A DNA stretch of 48,542 nucleotides from Allobacillus salarius (GCF_007559425.1 NZ_VMHE01000019.1:1-48542), one strand, 5' to 3'; positions 25,291 to 34,570 are shown, counted from the stretch's first letter. Translations and numbers: made by a program. The notes: a model not told the origin generated them from the sequence alone.

Positions 25291-25902
25291 TTAAGCATCA
25301 TTGTTAATTGTTTCATTTAACCAATTTCTTGCCTCCAAAGCAACATCCTGTGTCAAGTTATGTCCGTTCACCCAAGCTGTCGTTACGTCAGCACCTCGAT
25401 CTCTAAAGAGATTAATGACTCGTTCGCTTTCGGATTCCGGTACAATCGGATCACCTTTTCCAAGTGATAAGAAGACGTCCATATGACTGAAGTCTTGTGT
25501 CTTTTCAATATCTGCTGGATACAATGGGGCAAATAAAGCAGCTCTCTTGAACGATTCTGGATACTCTAACATTAATTGAATGGCGATGTTGGAACCGTTT
25601 GAGAATCCAACAAAAATGACATCTTCTAATTTGAAGTCATGCTCTTTGGATTTTTCTACGATAAACTCATACAGCTCAGTTCCACGAAATTTCAGATCTT
25701 CCCAATCATACTTACCTTCGCCATGACGTTTAAAGAATCTGTTCATCCCATTCTCTTGTACATTACCTCGAACACTTAAGATGTTAAATTCAGGATTAAG
25801 CAACTCTCCAAGACCGACTAGGTCATTTTCTGTGCCGCCTGTTCCGTGAAGAAGAACAAAAACAGGTGCGCCTTTTTTCTTTTCATTGTAAATGTGTTTC
25901 AT
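25291..25902 (-). CDS. mhqD: Alpha/beta hydrolase, MhqD-like
   Basis: A 203-residue carboxylesterase/phospholipase-type hydrolase close to B. subtilis MhqD, as I recall it (both start MKHIY and share HGTGG and ENGMxRFFKR). The nucleophile elbow is GFSNGS (Ser about 107), the acid is likely the Asp in GKGDPIV, and the His is in NGHNLT. The ATG at 25902 follows GGAGG; the frame extends to 25917 through that site. In B. subtilis mhq genes respond to quinones through MhqR; here an imperfect inverted repeat CTCGAATT..AATTAGAG lies upstream at 25999-26025. The substrate is not known. Confidence 0.8.
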   Translation of the reverse strand: MKHIYNEKKKGAPVFVLLHGTGGTENDLVGLGELLNPEFNILSVRGNVQENGMNRFFKRHGEGKYDWEDLKFRGTELYEFIVEKSKEHDFKLEDVIFVGFSNGSNIAIQLMLEYPESFKRAALFAPLYPADIEKTQDFSHMDVFLSLGKGDPIVPESESERVINLFRDRGADVTTAWVNGHNLTQDVALEARNWLNETINNDA

Positions 25903-26160
25903 ATAGTTAACCTCCAATTACTTTTTTCATTTGCTGTTCATTTTTCTGGTGAAAAGTGCAATTTGTTACTCCTAGGAAGCAACAGCTAACTCATTTAACT
26001 CGAATTTATATATTATGAATTAGAGATATTAGTGAAAAAAATATAAATCCAAGTATTGCTATAAAATTTTTGTTACAGAGCAACTTCAATGAGTTATTAA
26101 TCGCATTGTACATGAAGTTATTTAAAAAGTAAAGGATTATGGATGATCAAAGGTCGTCTT

Positions 26161-26328
26161 CAGTGTTAATTCGTTCGTCTTCAGTGTTTATCAGCCCAGC
26201 TTCAGGGTTATTCAGCATAACTTCAGCGTTAATTCATGTAGCTTCAGGGTTATTCCCCGTAACTTCAGCGTTAATTCATGCAGCTTCAGGGTCATTCCGC
26301 AAACCTTCAGGGTTAAACCGTATAGCTT
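26161..26328. repeat. 21-bp tandem repeat array, eight units
   Basis: Eight exact 21-bp steps from 26161 to 26328, each starting CAG(C/G/T)GTTA and ending near CTT. Read on the other strand the core is TAACGCTGAAG or TAACCCTGAAG, close to TAACTGCTGAAG in the arrays at 39540 and 40238. It is an open frame only by chance of the 21-bp period. The rest of the gap 25903-26368 shows nothing else except the inverted repeat at 25999. Confidence 0.9.
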
Positions 26329-26368
26329 AGTAACTTATAAGGCTTGAATCCATAATCCTGTATCTTAA

Positions 26369-26758
26369 TTATTTTTCTTCTTTCACAAACAAAGTGAGCA
26401 AGAAAAAGAAGAAGAAACTGGAGAGTAATGCAACGCCACCACCGATATAGACCGATAGCGTGACTCCATTAGGGAGGTCAAAGGGCTTCACCATATATAA
26501 CCACATTCCGATCGTTAATCCTACAGAACCGATAATGGCTGTCCAAACATGAAGCTTCGTTAAAAGTGATTCCTTTTGTTGAAAAATCTTGTAATAAACG
26601 GCCCATCCGAAAAGAGTCAGCCAACCGACAACGAGAATGTGAGCATGTACGGCACGAAATGCATAAGAACCAGAGCCGGCCATATGTGCACCTAAAATAG
26701 CACCAATCAACCCGAAAATACCTGCAAACTGTAATAAAATTTTACTGTTTTTATTCAT
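26369..26758 (-). CDS. Small four-helix membrane protein, HssR-box promoter
   Basis: A 129-residue protein with four membrane helices (about 6-27, 38-59, 67-90 and 98-122). Conserved-looking His residues lie in FRAVHAHILVVGW and GAHMAG, a pattern reminiscent of heme-copper oxidase subunit I fragments, so heme or metal binding is possible. The gene is preceded by an HssR-type direct repeat (26810-26829) and TATAAT, placing it in the heme-stress regulon next to hssS. I do not know this family's function. The start is supported by GGAGGGG. Confidence 0.75.
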   Translation of the reverse strand: MNKNSKILLQFAGIFGLIGAILGAHMAGSGSYAFRAVHAHILVVGWLTLFGWAVYYKIFQQKESLLTKLHVWTAIIGSVGLTIGMWLYMVKPFDLPNGVTLSVYIGGGVALLSSFFFFFLLTLFVKEEK

Positions 26759-26809
26759 TCAATACCCCTCCAATTATTCAAGGTTTCATTATAAAAAGTA
26801 TATCTCTTG

Positions 26810-26829
26810 AATATGAACGGGGTATGAAC
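26810..26829 (-). promoter_or_regulatory. HssR-type box before the small membrane gene
   Basis: On the minus strand: GTTCATACC-CC-GTTCATATT, close to the known HssR box (two GTTCATATT with a 2-bp gap). TATAAT follows 19 nt after the second GTTCAT, then the 26758 ATG. Confidence 0.8.
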
Positions 26830-26858
26830 AACTACTAATTACAATCGCAAATATTGAC

Positions 26859-28241
26859 TTAATTTTTTGGTAATTCTACATCAATTGTTGTACCTTCATT
26901 TTCATTGCTGTTCACATGAATTGTTCCGCCATGTAATTGGACAATGGCTTGGACAATCGATAACCCTAATCCTGTCCCTTCGATAAGACGTGTTCTCGCG
27001 GAATCGACTCGATAAAAACGGTCAAAGATTTTCGCTTGTTCTTCTGCATTGATCCCGATTCCTGAGTCGATGAAGGAGACACGTATTGATTCAGATCTTT
27101 CGTCAACTAACAATTCAATGCTGCCATCTGGTTTGTTGTACTTTATAGCATTCGTTAATAAATTTTCCCAAACTGTATAGAGTAAAGCAGGATCAGCAGC
27201 AATCGTTACGTCCGGTAGTTTAAAGCCAATTGAAAGATTTTTTTCGTCCATTTGCCATTGATGGTTTCTAATTAGTTCTTTCAGTTGCTCACCTATATTC
27301 ACGGTATCTTTTTTCATTAGATCTTCATCACGATCCAATGATGCGAGCAATAATAGTTGCTTCGTTAATCTAGAAAGTCGACTAATTTCACCGTTAATGA
27401 TAGAAATGTAATTATTTTTCTCTTCCAGTGAAAGTGAATCACTTTCCAAAAGATTTGTATAACCTTTTATATTGGATAAAGGTGACTGTATGTCATGCGA
27501 GATGTTGGAAATAAATTCTTTTCTCATTTCGTTTGTCTGTTCTAGCCTGTTCGCCATTCGTAAAAAATGAGAAGACAGTTCTCCTAGTTCATCATTTCGC
27601 TCTGTATCGAGCTCATCCACATTAAAATTACCTTCAGATAACGTTTTTGTAGCTGACGTCAGTTTTGAAATTGGTTGAACTAAGTATTTTGTACTGAAAA
27701 GAACCATGATAATACTGAGAAGAATGGTTAGTGCTAGCAGCCACGCAAATAAGATATGCATCTCGTTGAAAAGCAGTTTGATGTCTGGTCGAAGAAAGAG
27801 TGCATAGTTTTCATTGTTATGTGTTAATGGAACACCGATTGTATTTTTTAACTCATTCGCAAAGAAGCCTGTCACGAATGTTTCTTGTGGAAAATTTAAA
27901 ATCCCATGAAAAACATCACCGCTTAATACTTGTTCAATTGCGGAATCCGATAGGTTATTTTCTCGAAAAGGGGCACCGAATAACGTTTCTTCGCCTGATT
28001 CACCGACCAAAAAAAGCTGATATCCAATAGAAGAGATGTTTTCCAAGTAATCATGTAGGTTGATCTCAGGATGTTTGTCGGTATATTCAGCGATATCCAA
28101 TGCAATTTCAGTGTTCTTTTCGTCGTTTTCAGGCTTTAATTTTTGTTGATAATACGTATTGGAGATGAAGAAGGCAAAAATTCCGCTGAAAATCATGATG
28201 CCAATTGTAATCAAAGCAAATTTTACATAAAGGGATCTCAT
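26859..28241 (-). CDS. hssS: Heme-stress sensor kinase HssS
   Basis: A 460-residue membrane histidine kinase. It has two membrane segments (about 8-28 and 163-185) with an outer sensor domain between them that contains LFGAPFREN, FVTGFF and FLRPDI, patterns shared with Staphylococcus HssS. A HAMP linker, the H box ISHDIQSPLSN (His about 248), the N box ENLLTNAIKYN and the G boxes DSGIGI and GTGLGLSIV follow. It senses heme excess and phosphorylates HssR. It overlaps hssR by 4 bp (ATGA). Confidence 0.92.
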   Translation of the reverse strand: MRSLYVKFALITIGIMIFSGIFAFFISNTYYQQKLKPENDEKNTEIALDIAEYTDKHPEINLHDYLENISSIGYQLFLVGESGEETLFGAPFRENNLSDSAIEQVLSGDVFHGILNFPQETFVTGFFANELKNTIGVPLTHNNENYALFLRPDIKLLFNEMHILFAWLLALTILLSIIMVLFSTKYLVQPISKLTSATKTLSEGNFNVDELDTERNDELGELSSHFLRMANRLEQTNEMRKEFISNISHDIQSPLSNIKGYTNLLESDSLSLEEKNNYISIINGEISRLSRLTKQLLLLASLDRDEDLMKKDTVNIGEQLKELIRNHQWQMDEKNLSIGFKLPDVTIAADPALLYTVWENLLTNAIKYNKPDGSIELLVDERSESIRVSFIDSGIGINAEEQAKIFDRFYRVDSARTRLIEGTGLGLSIVQAIVQLHGGTIHVNSNENEGTTIDVELPKN

Positions 28242-28921
28242 TTGCGTTTTTCCTCCAATGAATAACCAACGCCACGCACGGTTTTAATGTGAAATTCATC
28301 CGTCAAATTCGAAAAGCGTTGCCTTAATCGTTTGATATGAACGTCGACTGTTCGTTCATCACCTTCATAATCCCAACCCCAAATATGTTCAATTAAATGT
28401 TCCCGTGAAAAGACTTGCATTGGATTGGCGGCAAGGAAATAGAGAAGTTCGAATTCCTTTAAAGGTAAAAGAATCGTTCGATCTTCGACTTGAACTTCAT
28501 ACGTTTGTTTATTGATTACTGTATTCCCGAATCTAATCTTCGTATCGTCATCTGCATGACTGTCGTACCGACGAAACAAGGCTTCGATTCGAAAAATTAA
28601 CTCTTTCGGCTCAAATGGTTTAACGAGATAATCATCCGTACCCGATTTAAACCCTTCCTCTTTGTCACTGATTTGATCTTTGGCTGTTAAGAGGATGACG
28701 GGAATATCGAATTCTCTTCGTATTTCTCTCGTTAAAGCAAAGCCATCCATAAAAGGCATCATGACATCGACGACTGCTAAATCGCATTGTTCTTTATGAA
28801 GAATTCTTAATGCATCCGTTCCATCTTTTGCTTGAACGACGTGATACCCAGCTTCGGTTAAATGGATGGATACCAATTGCAAAATGTTAATATCGTCATC
28901 GACTACAAGAATCGTTTTCAT
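28238..28921 (-). CDS. hssR: Heme-stress response regulator HssR
   Basis: A 227-residue OmpR-type regulator. The receiver has Asp8-Asp10, phospho-acceptor Asp52 (VVDVMMP) and the Lys in VKPF. The C-terminal winged helix has DYEGDERTVDVHIKRLRQRF and VRGVGY, shared with HssR of Staphylococcus. It is expected to bind the direct repeats upstream of hrtB and of the 26369 gene and raise heme-export gene expression. Ribosome binding site AGGAGG is strong. Confidence 0.92.
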   Translation of the reverse strand: MKTILVVDDDINILQLVSIHLTEAGYHVVQAKDGTDALRILHKEQCDLAVVDVMMPFMDGFALTREIRREFDIPVILLTAKDQISDKEEGFKSGTDDYLVKPFEPKELIFRIEALFRRYDSHADDDTKIRFGNTVINKQTYEVQVEDRTILLPLKEFELLYFLAANPMQVFSREHLIEHIWGWDYEGDERTVDVHIKRLRQRFSNLTDEFHIKTVRGVGYSLEEKRK

Positions 28922-28958
28922 GGATAATCCTCCTACTTAACAGCTTAAAATCAAAGAA

Positions 28959-28995
28959 CAGTAAACAGCCATTTATCTAAAAGGCTGTTTACTTT
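28959..28995. terminator. Hairpin between hrtA and hssR
   Basis: AGTAAACAGCC/GGCTGTTTACT, a perfect 11-bp stem. The T run is poor on both strands, so some read-through from hrtBA into hssRS is possible. Confidence 0.6.
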
Positions 28996-29030
28996 ATATT
29001 CTCATTATCTTTAATCGTTTTCTACTAATG

Positions 29031-29714
29031 TCATTCATTTTCTAGGACCATGCCATCACTCATCTGTAGAATCCGGTCTACATAAGACAGCATCTCTTCA
29101 TCGTGAGTAACCATTAACGTTGTAATATTCATCTTCTTCGTTAAATAACGTATTAGCTCCATCATATCTTTGGACCTTTTTGAATCCAGGCTCGCTGTTG
29201 GCTCATCAGCAAAAAGAACTTTCGGTTTATGAATAATCGCACGAGCAACGGCAACTCGCTGTTTTTCACCACCCGATAAGGAAGAAGGGTAGGCGTTTTT
29301 CCGATGTTCCATTCCAATAACATCTAAGACTTGATCAACTTCATTCTTTTGTTCTTTTTTTGATAATGTCGAACCTGAAACTTCGAGCATGAGCATCAGT
29401 TGTTCTTCCACTGTAAGAAAAGGAACGAGGTGAGCAAATTGAAAGACGAATCCAAATTCTTTTGCACGTACTTTACGAACTTGTTCATCACTCATTGTTG
29501 TCAGGTTATTTCCATCAAACAGAACTTCGCCATTTGAAGCGGGTTGTAATCCTGCAGCAATCGTCAACAGTGTACTCTTCCCGGAACCGGATGTACCAAC
29601 GAGTGCAGTAATTTCTCCTTCTTTTAAAGATAGACTAATGCCTTTCAATATATTTTCTTCTATTTCACCATTCGTAAATGTTTTCTCAACTTCGTCTAAT
29701 GTGAATATCGTCAA
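29031..29714 (-). CDS. hrtA: Heme exporter ATPase HrtA
   Basis: A 227-residue ABC ATPase. Walker A GTSGSGKST, signature LSGGEKQRVAVARA, Walker B VLFADEPTASLD and switch VTHDEE are intact. The start is TTG at 29714, which follows AAGGAGAGG by 6 nt and lies 1 bp past the hrtB stop; the frame extends further up without a site. With HrtB it forms the heme efflux pump that protects against heme toxicity (known in Staphylococcus). Confidence 0.9.
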   Translation of the reverse strand: MTIFTLDEVEKTFTNGEIEENILKGISLSLKEGEITALVGTSGSGKSTLLTIAAGLQPASNGEVLFDGNNLTTMSDEQVRKVRAKEFGFVFQFAHLVPFLTVEEQLMLMLEVSGSTLSKKEQKNEVDQVLDVIGMEHRKNAYPSSLSGGEKQRVAVARAIIHKPKVLFADEPTASLDSKRSKDMMELIRYLTKKMNITTLMVTHDEEMLSYVDRILQMSDGMVLENE

Positions 29715-29715
29715 A

Positions 29716-30750
29716 TTAATCCTCTCCTTGTTGGATCGCCCGAAGCGGCTCAATTTTTCTAATTTGTAACCCTGATAGTGTTGCTCCGATAAAACCGACG
29801 ACTAAGAAAATAATCGATAACTGTGTTGTCGTTTCAATGGTTAAGTGAAAAGGCATTCCTTCTGGTGCAATGAGATTGAACACATGGCTTAGCGAAATGG
29901 ATAGCGTCAGTGCAATGATGGTTATGAAAAACATTTGTGTCCAGATCATCTTGAATAGTCTGCTTGTTTTAATGCCAATTGCTTTTAAAATCCCGTATAA
30001 ACCAATCTTTTGAATGTTCATCATGTAGAAAAAGATGGCAAACAACATGCCACTGATGACGATTAAAAACGAAACGATCATTGTTAAGGACATCTGCTCT
30101 GCGTTATAACTTGGAATCGTACTTAAAAAGTCTTTGTTCGAGTAGGATTGTAATCCAGTGAAACTTTGTGCTGAATCTTCTCCTGGGATGAAAACTAATT
30201 GCATTTGTTCGACGTTGTACATCTTTTTATAGTCTTCTCTATTGATATACGCGACTGGCGCGTGACTGAATTTCTTTTGTTCGACGAATCCTTTGATGAC
30301 TAATTCATCACGGAGTTGGTTGTTTGTTAATCGATCCCCCGTTTTAATACCTTTCTCTTTCAACGAGCGGTCTACGATGACTTCACCTTTATTCACCTGT
30401 TCAAATAGGTCAGAATTCGTAGATGTGACGAATGCAACACTTTGCTGCTTATCATCTTGATCATTCAGAAAGCCCATTTGAATAGATAATGCTACTGCAT
30501 CCGGATGCTTATTCATGATTTCATTTTGAACATCTGTATCTATTCTTGATAAATTATAAGTTTCTTCAGCATCTTCACTCATGTAAAAGTGACCTTCAGG
30601 TAAATCTTTTATTAAAGCAGCATTATCCTGTGACAACCCGTTCGCTAAACCGGATATAATCATTGTCAATAAACTAACAAGGAAAACGATTGAGCCTAAA
30701 ATCAAAAATCTACTTTTATTCTTCTTGATTTCTTTCCAGCCAATGTTCAT
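29716..30750 (-). CDS. hrtB: Heme exporter permease HrtB
   Basis: A 344-residue FtsX/MacB-type permease. There is one membrane helix at 15-38 and three at about 230-255, 275-300 and 308-330, with a large outer domain between them. The start MNIGWKEIKKNKSRFLILGS and SGLANGLSQDNAALI match HrtB of Staphylococcus as I recall it. It is first of the hrtB-hrtA-hssR-hssS run; in Staphylococcus the two pairs are divergent. An HssR box lies 46 bp upstream. Confidence 0.9.
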   Translation of the reverse strand: MNIGWKEIKKNKSRFLILGSIVFLVSLLTMIISGLANGLSQDNAALIKDLPEGHFYMSEDAEETYNLSRIDTDVQNEIMNKHPDAVALSIQMGFLNDQDDKQQSVAFVTSTNSDLFEQVNKGEVIVDRSLKEKGIKTGDRLTNNQLRDELVIKGFVEQKKFSHAPVAYINREDYKKMYNVEQMQLVFIPGEDSAQSFTGLQSYSNKDFLSTIPSYNAEQMSLTMIVSFLIVISGMLFAIFFYMMNIQKIGLYGILKAIGIKTSRLFKMIWTQMFFITIIALTLSISLSHVFNLIAPEGMPFHLTIETTTQLSIIFLVVGFIGATLSGLQIRKIEPLRAIQQGED

Positions 30751-30795
30751 CTTTCCATTCCTCCAACTACTTTGATAACTTAAGTTTACTCGTTG

Positions 30796-30815
30796 AATAT
30801 GAACGACAGATGAAC
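30796..30815 (-). promoter_or_regulatory. HssR-type box before hrtB
   Basis: On the minus strand: GTTCATCTG-TC-GTTCATATT, matching the known HssR direct repeat with 2-bp gap. It shares the second half-site fully with the box at 26810. Confidence 0.85.
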
Positions 30816-30957
30816 AGAGAAATTCTTTGGATAAAAACAGATAAATAAAGCAAAGCCGTTAAGAAGGAGATTCGATCCACGAACGTGAAACTAATTAATA
30901 TGAAATCTAAAAGATTCATGAGTTAAGTAAGCTACTAAAGTTGTGGAGGTATAAGGG

Positions 30958-31735
30958 ATGATTGAAAGCAAAATTGTCTTCATCACCGGTGCAGCAAGCG
31001 GGATTGGTTATGAAATTGGTTTAGAATTTGCTAAAAACGGAGCGAAAGTCGCTTTTAGTGACATAAATGAAAGCAAAGTAAAGGAAGTTACCGATGAACT
31101 GAACAAAAATGGGTATGATACTTTTGGGATCAAATGTGACGTTACTGATGAAGGTGAATTGCAACAAGCGACTGATCAGACAGTGACAAAATTCGGACGC
31201 CTCGATATTTTAATTAATAATGCAGGGTTACAATATGTAGCTTCAATTGAAGAGTTCCCCCACAGAAAAATTCGAATTGATTACAAAAGTAATGCTTGTC
31301 GCTCCGTTCATGGCCATTAAACATGTCTTTCCGTTGATGAAAAAGCAGGGAGGAGGACGCATCATTAATATGGCTTCAATTAATGGTCTTATCGGATTTG
31401 CAGGAAAGTCTGCTTACAATAGTGCGAAACACGGGGTGATTGGTCTCACGAAAGTTACCGCTTTAGAAGGAGCGGAGGATGGAATTACGGTAAATGCGAT
31501 TTGCCCTGGATATGTCGATACGCCGCTTGTTCGAAATCAATTAGAAGATTTAGCCAAAAATCGGAATGTCTCATTTGATGAAGTGTTAGAAGAAGTCATT
31601 TATCCATTAGTTCCACAAAAAAGATTGCTATCCGTGAAAGAAGTTGCAGATTATACATTGTTTTTGGCGAGTGATCAGGCAAAAGGAGTAACAGGCCAAG
31701 CAATCGTCATCGATGGAGGGTATACGGCTCAGTAA
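30958..31735 (+). pseudogene. SDR, 3-hydroxybutyrate dehydrogenase-like, frameshifted
   Basis: Two frames make one SDR of about 258 residues. The first has TGAASGIGYEIG and NNAGLQYVASIEEF. The second holds NMASINGLIGFAGKSAYNSAKHG (Ser, Tyr and Lys of the active site) and CPGYVDTPLV, which is typical of 3-hydroxybutyrate dehydrogenases. The break is in a run of five C at 31257-31261: with four C the text reads EEFPTEKFELI and stays in frame. A single-base insertion or a sequencing error is the cause. It stands alone with a good start (GTGGAGG). Confidence 0.88.
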
Positions 31736-31892
31736 ACATCGTAAACTTAGATTATAATTTCAATTTCAATTGGTTTGGGAAATAATTCGGTAAGAAGGAA
31801 GAAATTTTGTCACAAAATGTCGATAAATTCATTTAAAAAGCATTGAATTATATACACAATCGTAGTATTATAAGTTTCGCTTGATATATTAA

Positions 31893-31907
31893 ATATTTCA
31901 GAAAATT
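31893..31907. promoter_or_regulatory. CodY-like box before brnQ (first copy)
   Basis: ATATTTCAGAAAATT matches the CodY consensus AATTTTCWGAAAATT at 13 of 15 positions, 35 bp before the GTG start. CodY control of branched-chain amino acid uptake is well known. Confidence 0.65.
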
Positions 31908-31941
31908 CACAGAAATCAATCATCTATGGGGGAACTCGATT

Positions 31942-33312
31942 GTGAAATTATCATTTTCTTCCTACGCAGCAGTAGGAGTTATGTTATTTGCGTTATTCTT
32001 TGGTGCCGGAAATCTGATTTTTCCGGCAAGTTTAGGACAGAATGCTGGGGAAAACCTTTGGCCAGCAGCAATTGGCTTTTTGATTACGGGTGTTGGTTTA
32101 CCACTTCTTGGAATTATCGCGATGAGCTTTTCAGGTAGCCGAAATTTACAAGAGCTAGCAACACGGGTGCATCCGTTATATGGAGTGTTTTTTACATCGT
32201 TACTATACTTAACAATTGGACCATTCTTTGCCTCGCCTCGTACAGGAACGGTGGCATATGAAATTGGCATTTCGTCATTTGTGAGCGAGTCGTCTCAGCA
32301 ACTAGTATTATTTATTTTTACTTTGTTATTCTTTTTGATCGTTTTATTTCTTTCATTAAAACCAGGAAAGTTAGTGGATACGATCGGAAAGTTGTTGGCA
32401 CCTGGGTTGGTTGCGTTAATTGCAATCTTATTAATAACTGCTTTCGTCAATCCAATGGGTGAATTCCAATCACCACAAGCATCTTATTCAGAAGGAGCAT
32501 TTCTTACAGGATTCCTCGAAGGCTACAATACAATGGATGCTCTTTCATCATTGGTTTTCGGAATTATCGTGATTAATGCCATTTATGCAATGGGTGTTAC
32601 GTCGAAAAAAGATATTCTTCGGACGACAATTAAGGCCGGATGCATAGCAGTATTATTACTTGGTACGATGTATGTGGGTATTGCTTATCTAGGCGCAACA
32701 AGTACAGAGGTACTTCCTATTTTTGATAATGGTGGGCCCGTTTTAAGTGGTGCAGCATCACATTACTATGGAACATTTGGTTCTGTGTTGCTAGCGGTTG
32801 CGATTATCCTCGCTTGTTTAACGACAGCGATTGGACTGACTGTAGCAAATGCCCAATATTTTCATTCACTATTTCCGAAGATTCGCTATGAAACATATGT
32901 TGTATTCTTTGCAACAATTACTTTTGCGATTGCAAACTTTGGACTGACAAATATCATTACTTATTCCGTACCGATTTTAATGTTTTTATATCCTTTAGCA
33001 ATTGTTTTAATTCTATTGACATTTTTATCGCCACTATTTAAGCATGCACAGCTTGTTTACATGACGACGATTGCTGTTACTTTTATCATCAGTTTCTTTG
33101 ATGGGCTAAGATCTCTTTGCAACTCGTTAGGAATTGACTATTTCAATTGGATGCAACCGATTTTGAATTTCTTTGAAACTTGGTTACCTTTATATGAACA
33201 AGGACTAGGATGGCTAGTGCCCGCTGTTATTTTCATCGTTATTACTGGTGTGATCAGTCGTGTTCAAATGAGCAAAGTATCTACTTCACGTCAAACGACC
33301 TTTAATAGTTGA
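31942..33312 (+). CDS. brnQ: Branched-chain amino acid carrier, copy 1
   Basis: A 456-residue LIVCS-family symporter for leucine, isoleucine and valine with about 12 membrane helices. Motifs: FALFFGAGNLIFPASLGQNAG near the start, GPFFASPRTGTV, GFLEGYNTMDAL and NGGPVLSGAASHY. GTG start after GGGGGAA. It is very similar to the copy at 44815 over the full length. A strong terminator follows. Confidence 0.94.
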   Translation: MKLSFSSYAAVGVMLFALFFGAGNLIFPASLGQNAGENLWPAAIGFLITGVGLPLLGIIAMSFSGSRNLQELATRVHPLYGVFFTSLLYLTIGPFFASPRTGTVAYEIGISSFVSESSQQLVLFIFTLLFFLIVLFLSLKPGKLVDTIGKLLAPGLVALIAILLITAFVNPMGEFQSPQASYSEGAFLTGFLEGYNTMDALSSLVFGIIVINAIYAMGVTSKKDILRTTIKAGCIAVLLLGTMYVGIAYLGATSTEVLPIFDNGGPVLSGAASHYYGTFGSVLLAVAIILACLTTAIGLTVANAQYFHSLFPKIRYETYVVFFATITFAIANFGLTNIITYSVPILMFLYPLAIVLILLTFLSPLFKHAQLVYMTTIAVTFIISFFDGLRSLCNSLGIDYFNWMQPILNFFETWLPLYEQGLGWLVPAVIFIVITGVISRVQMSKVSTSRQTTFNS

Positions 33313-33332
33313 AAATAAAAATTTAGATAAGA

Positions 33333-33375
33333 AAAAACGGCACCTGCCTCGATTGGCTAGGTGCCGTTTTTGTTT
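33333..33375 (+). terminator. Terminator after brnQ copy 1
   Basis: AAAACGGCACCT/AGGTGCCGTTTT stem followed by TTTG. Confidence 0.9.
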
Positions 33376-33386
33376 GAAATAGCGTT

Positions 33387-33542
33387 CTAATCGAAGGTAG
33401 AGCGTAAAAATTGCTACCTATCGTCGAATAGGAGTGCTCTAATCGAGGATAGCGAATAAAAATAGCTCTCTACCGTTGAATAGAGGCTCTCTAATCGAAG
33501 GTAGCGCACAAAAATTTCTCTCTATCGTCGAATAGACGTGCT
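33387..33542. repeat. 52-bp tandem repeat, three units
   Basis: Units start at 33387, 33439 and 33491 (exact 52-bp period). Each begins CTAATCGAAGGTAG or a variant and ends with CTATCGTCGAATAG or a variant, which is nearly the reverse complement of the beginning, so each unit can fold into a hairpin. Confidence 0.88.
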
Positions 33543-33559
33543 CAAAAGAAGAAACTTAC

Positions 33560-34411
33560 TTAAATCCGAATACCGTTTACGAAGTACCCCAAGATTTCTT
33601 GTTCTTCTTCATTTAAATCACGCTGCAAAAGCGAAACCATTTCCCGGATCATCGAATCTGGTTCTCCTTGATGTTTTTCTGCTAACCGTGCACACATTCG
33701 CATTAACGATTGAAAGGAAGAGAATTCGTTTTTGTTGAGGGGTGCAGGGTGATGAGAAAGGAAGAATGTTTCTGCATCGAATTCATCAATCTTTTCCAGC
33801 AGTATCGTTATGTTTTCAGTCGTATAATGCCACTTTTCAGCATACATATTTGCATAGAGACAATCTCCGAGAAATAACATTTTCTCTTCAGGTATATAAA
33901 TCAAAGTTGAGTCAGGTGAGTGGTCACCTCCAACATGTTCAATCATACAGGAAACCCCACCGAGATTTAGTTTGATTTGTTGATCAAATGTAAGTGTTGG
34001 ATCTGGAATAAAAATGTTTCGTTCATCGCCAAATTCAAGCTTGATTGCATCTGCACAAAAAGGAATTTCAATTCCCTGTTCCACACGACGATCCAACGCT
34101 TGGTCATCCCATGAATATCTTTGAAGGTTTTGTATGCCTTGAAAAGTCAGGTTGTTTGCAACGGAGGGCAGATTCATTTCTTGCAAACCAAATACGTGAT
34201 CCCAATGCCAATGGGTAAGTGCTAATAAATCACCATAGATCTCATGGGCGCTGAGTTGCTGTTTGAACAACTTTGCATGCTCCGCAGAATTTCCGGCATC
34301 GATGATTAGTGTATGTGTATCGCCAACAACCGCCGCCAAAATTGGTCGGTCTGTTTTGGGATACGGTGGAAGATAATAAAGTCGATCAGAAAGCTGTTGG
34401 ATGGTCTGCAT
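33560..34411 (-). CDS. MBL-fold metallo-hydrolase
   Basis: A 283-residue metallo-beta-lactamase-fold protein. The zinc ligands are HWHWDH (about 62-67), His in GGDHSPDSTLIY, Asp in LFLGDCLY and His in SHHPAP. The substrate is not known; the family includes thioesterases, lactonases and glyoxalase II-like enzymes. The start follows AAAGGAG. It is divergent from the acyl-CoA synthetase gene. Confidence 0.85.
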   Translation of the reverse strand: MQTIQQLSDRLYYLPPYPKTDRPILAAVVGDTHTLIIDAGNSAEHAKLFKQQLSAHEIYGDLLALTHWHWDHVFGLQEMNLPSVANNLTFQGIQNLQRYSWDDQALDRRVEQGIEIPFCADAIKLEFGDERNIFIPDPTLTFDQQIKLNLGGVSCMIEHVGGDHSPDSTLIYIPEEKMLFLGDCLYANMYAEKWHYTTENITILLEKIDEFDAETFFLSHHPAPLNKNEFSSFQSLMRMCARLAEKHQGEPDSMIREMVSLLQRDLNEEEQEILGYFVNGIRI

Positions 34412-34570
34412 AACATAATCTCCTTTAAAATATTTCTTCTATTATAAAGGAATGAAGATGTGATTGACCAACCATTGCAGTTTACACATTTATGAGCTAA
34501 AATGAAATCAAATAATTCTGATAATATTAAAATTTTTGAATTCTAATATGACGAAGTGGGGGAGATGAAC

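Noticed and set aside
26139..26330. A 63-aa reading frame with a 7-residue repeat
   Set aside because: It is the product of a 21-bp repeat array; no ribosome site and low-complexity peptide.
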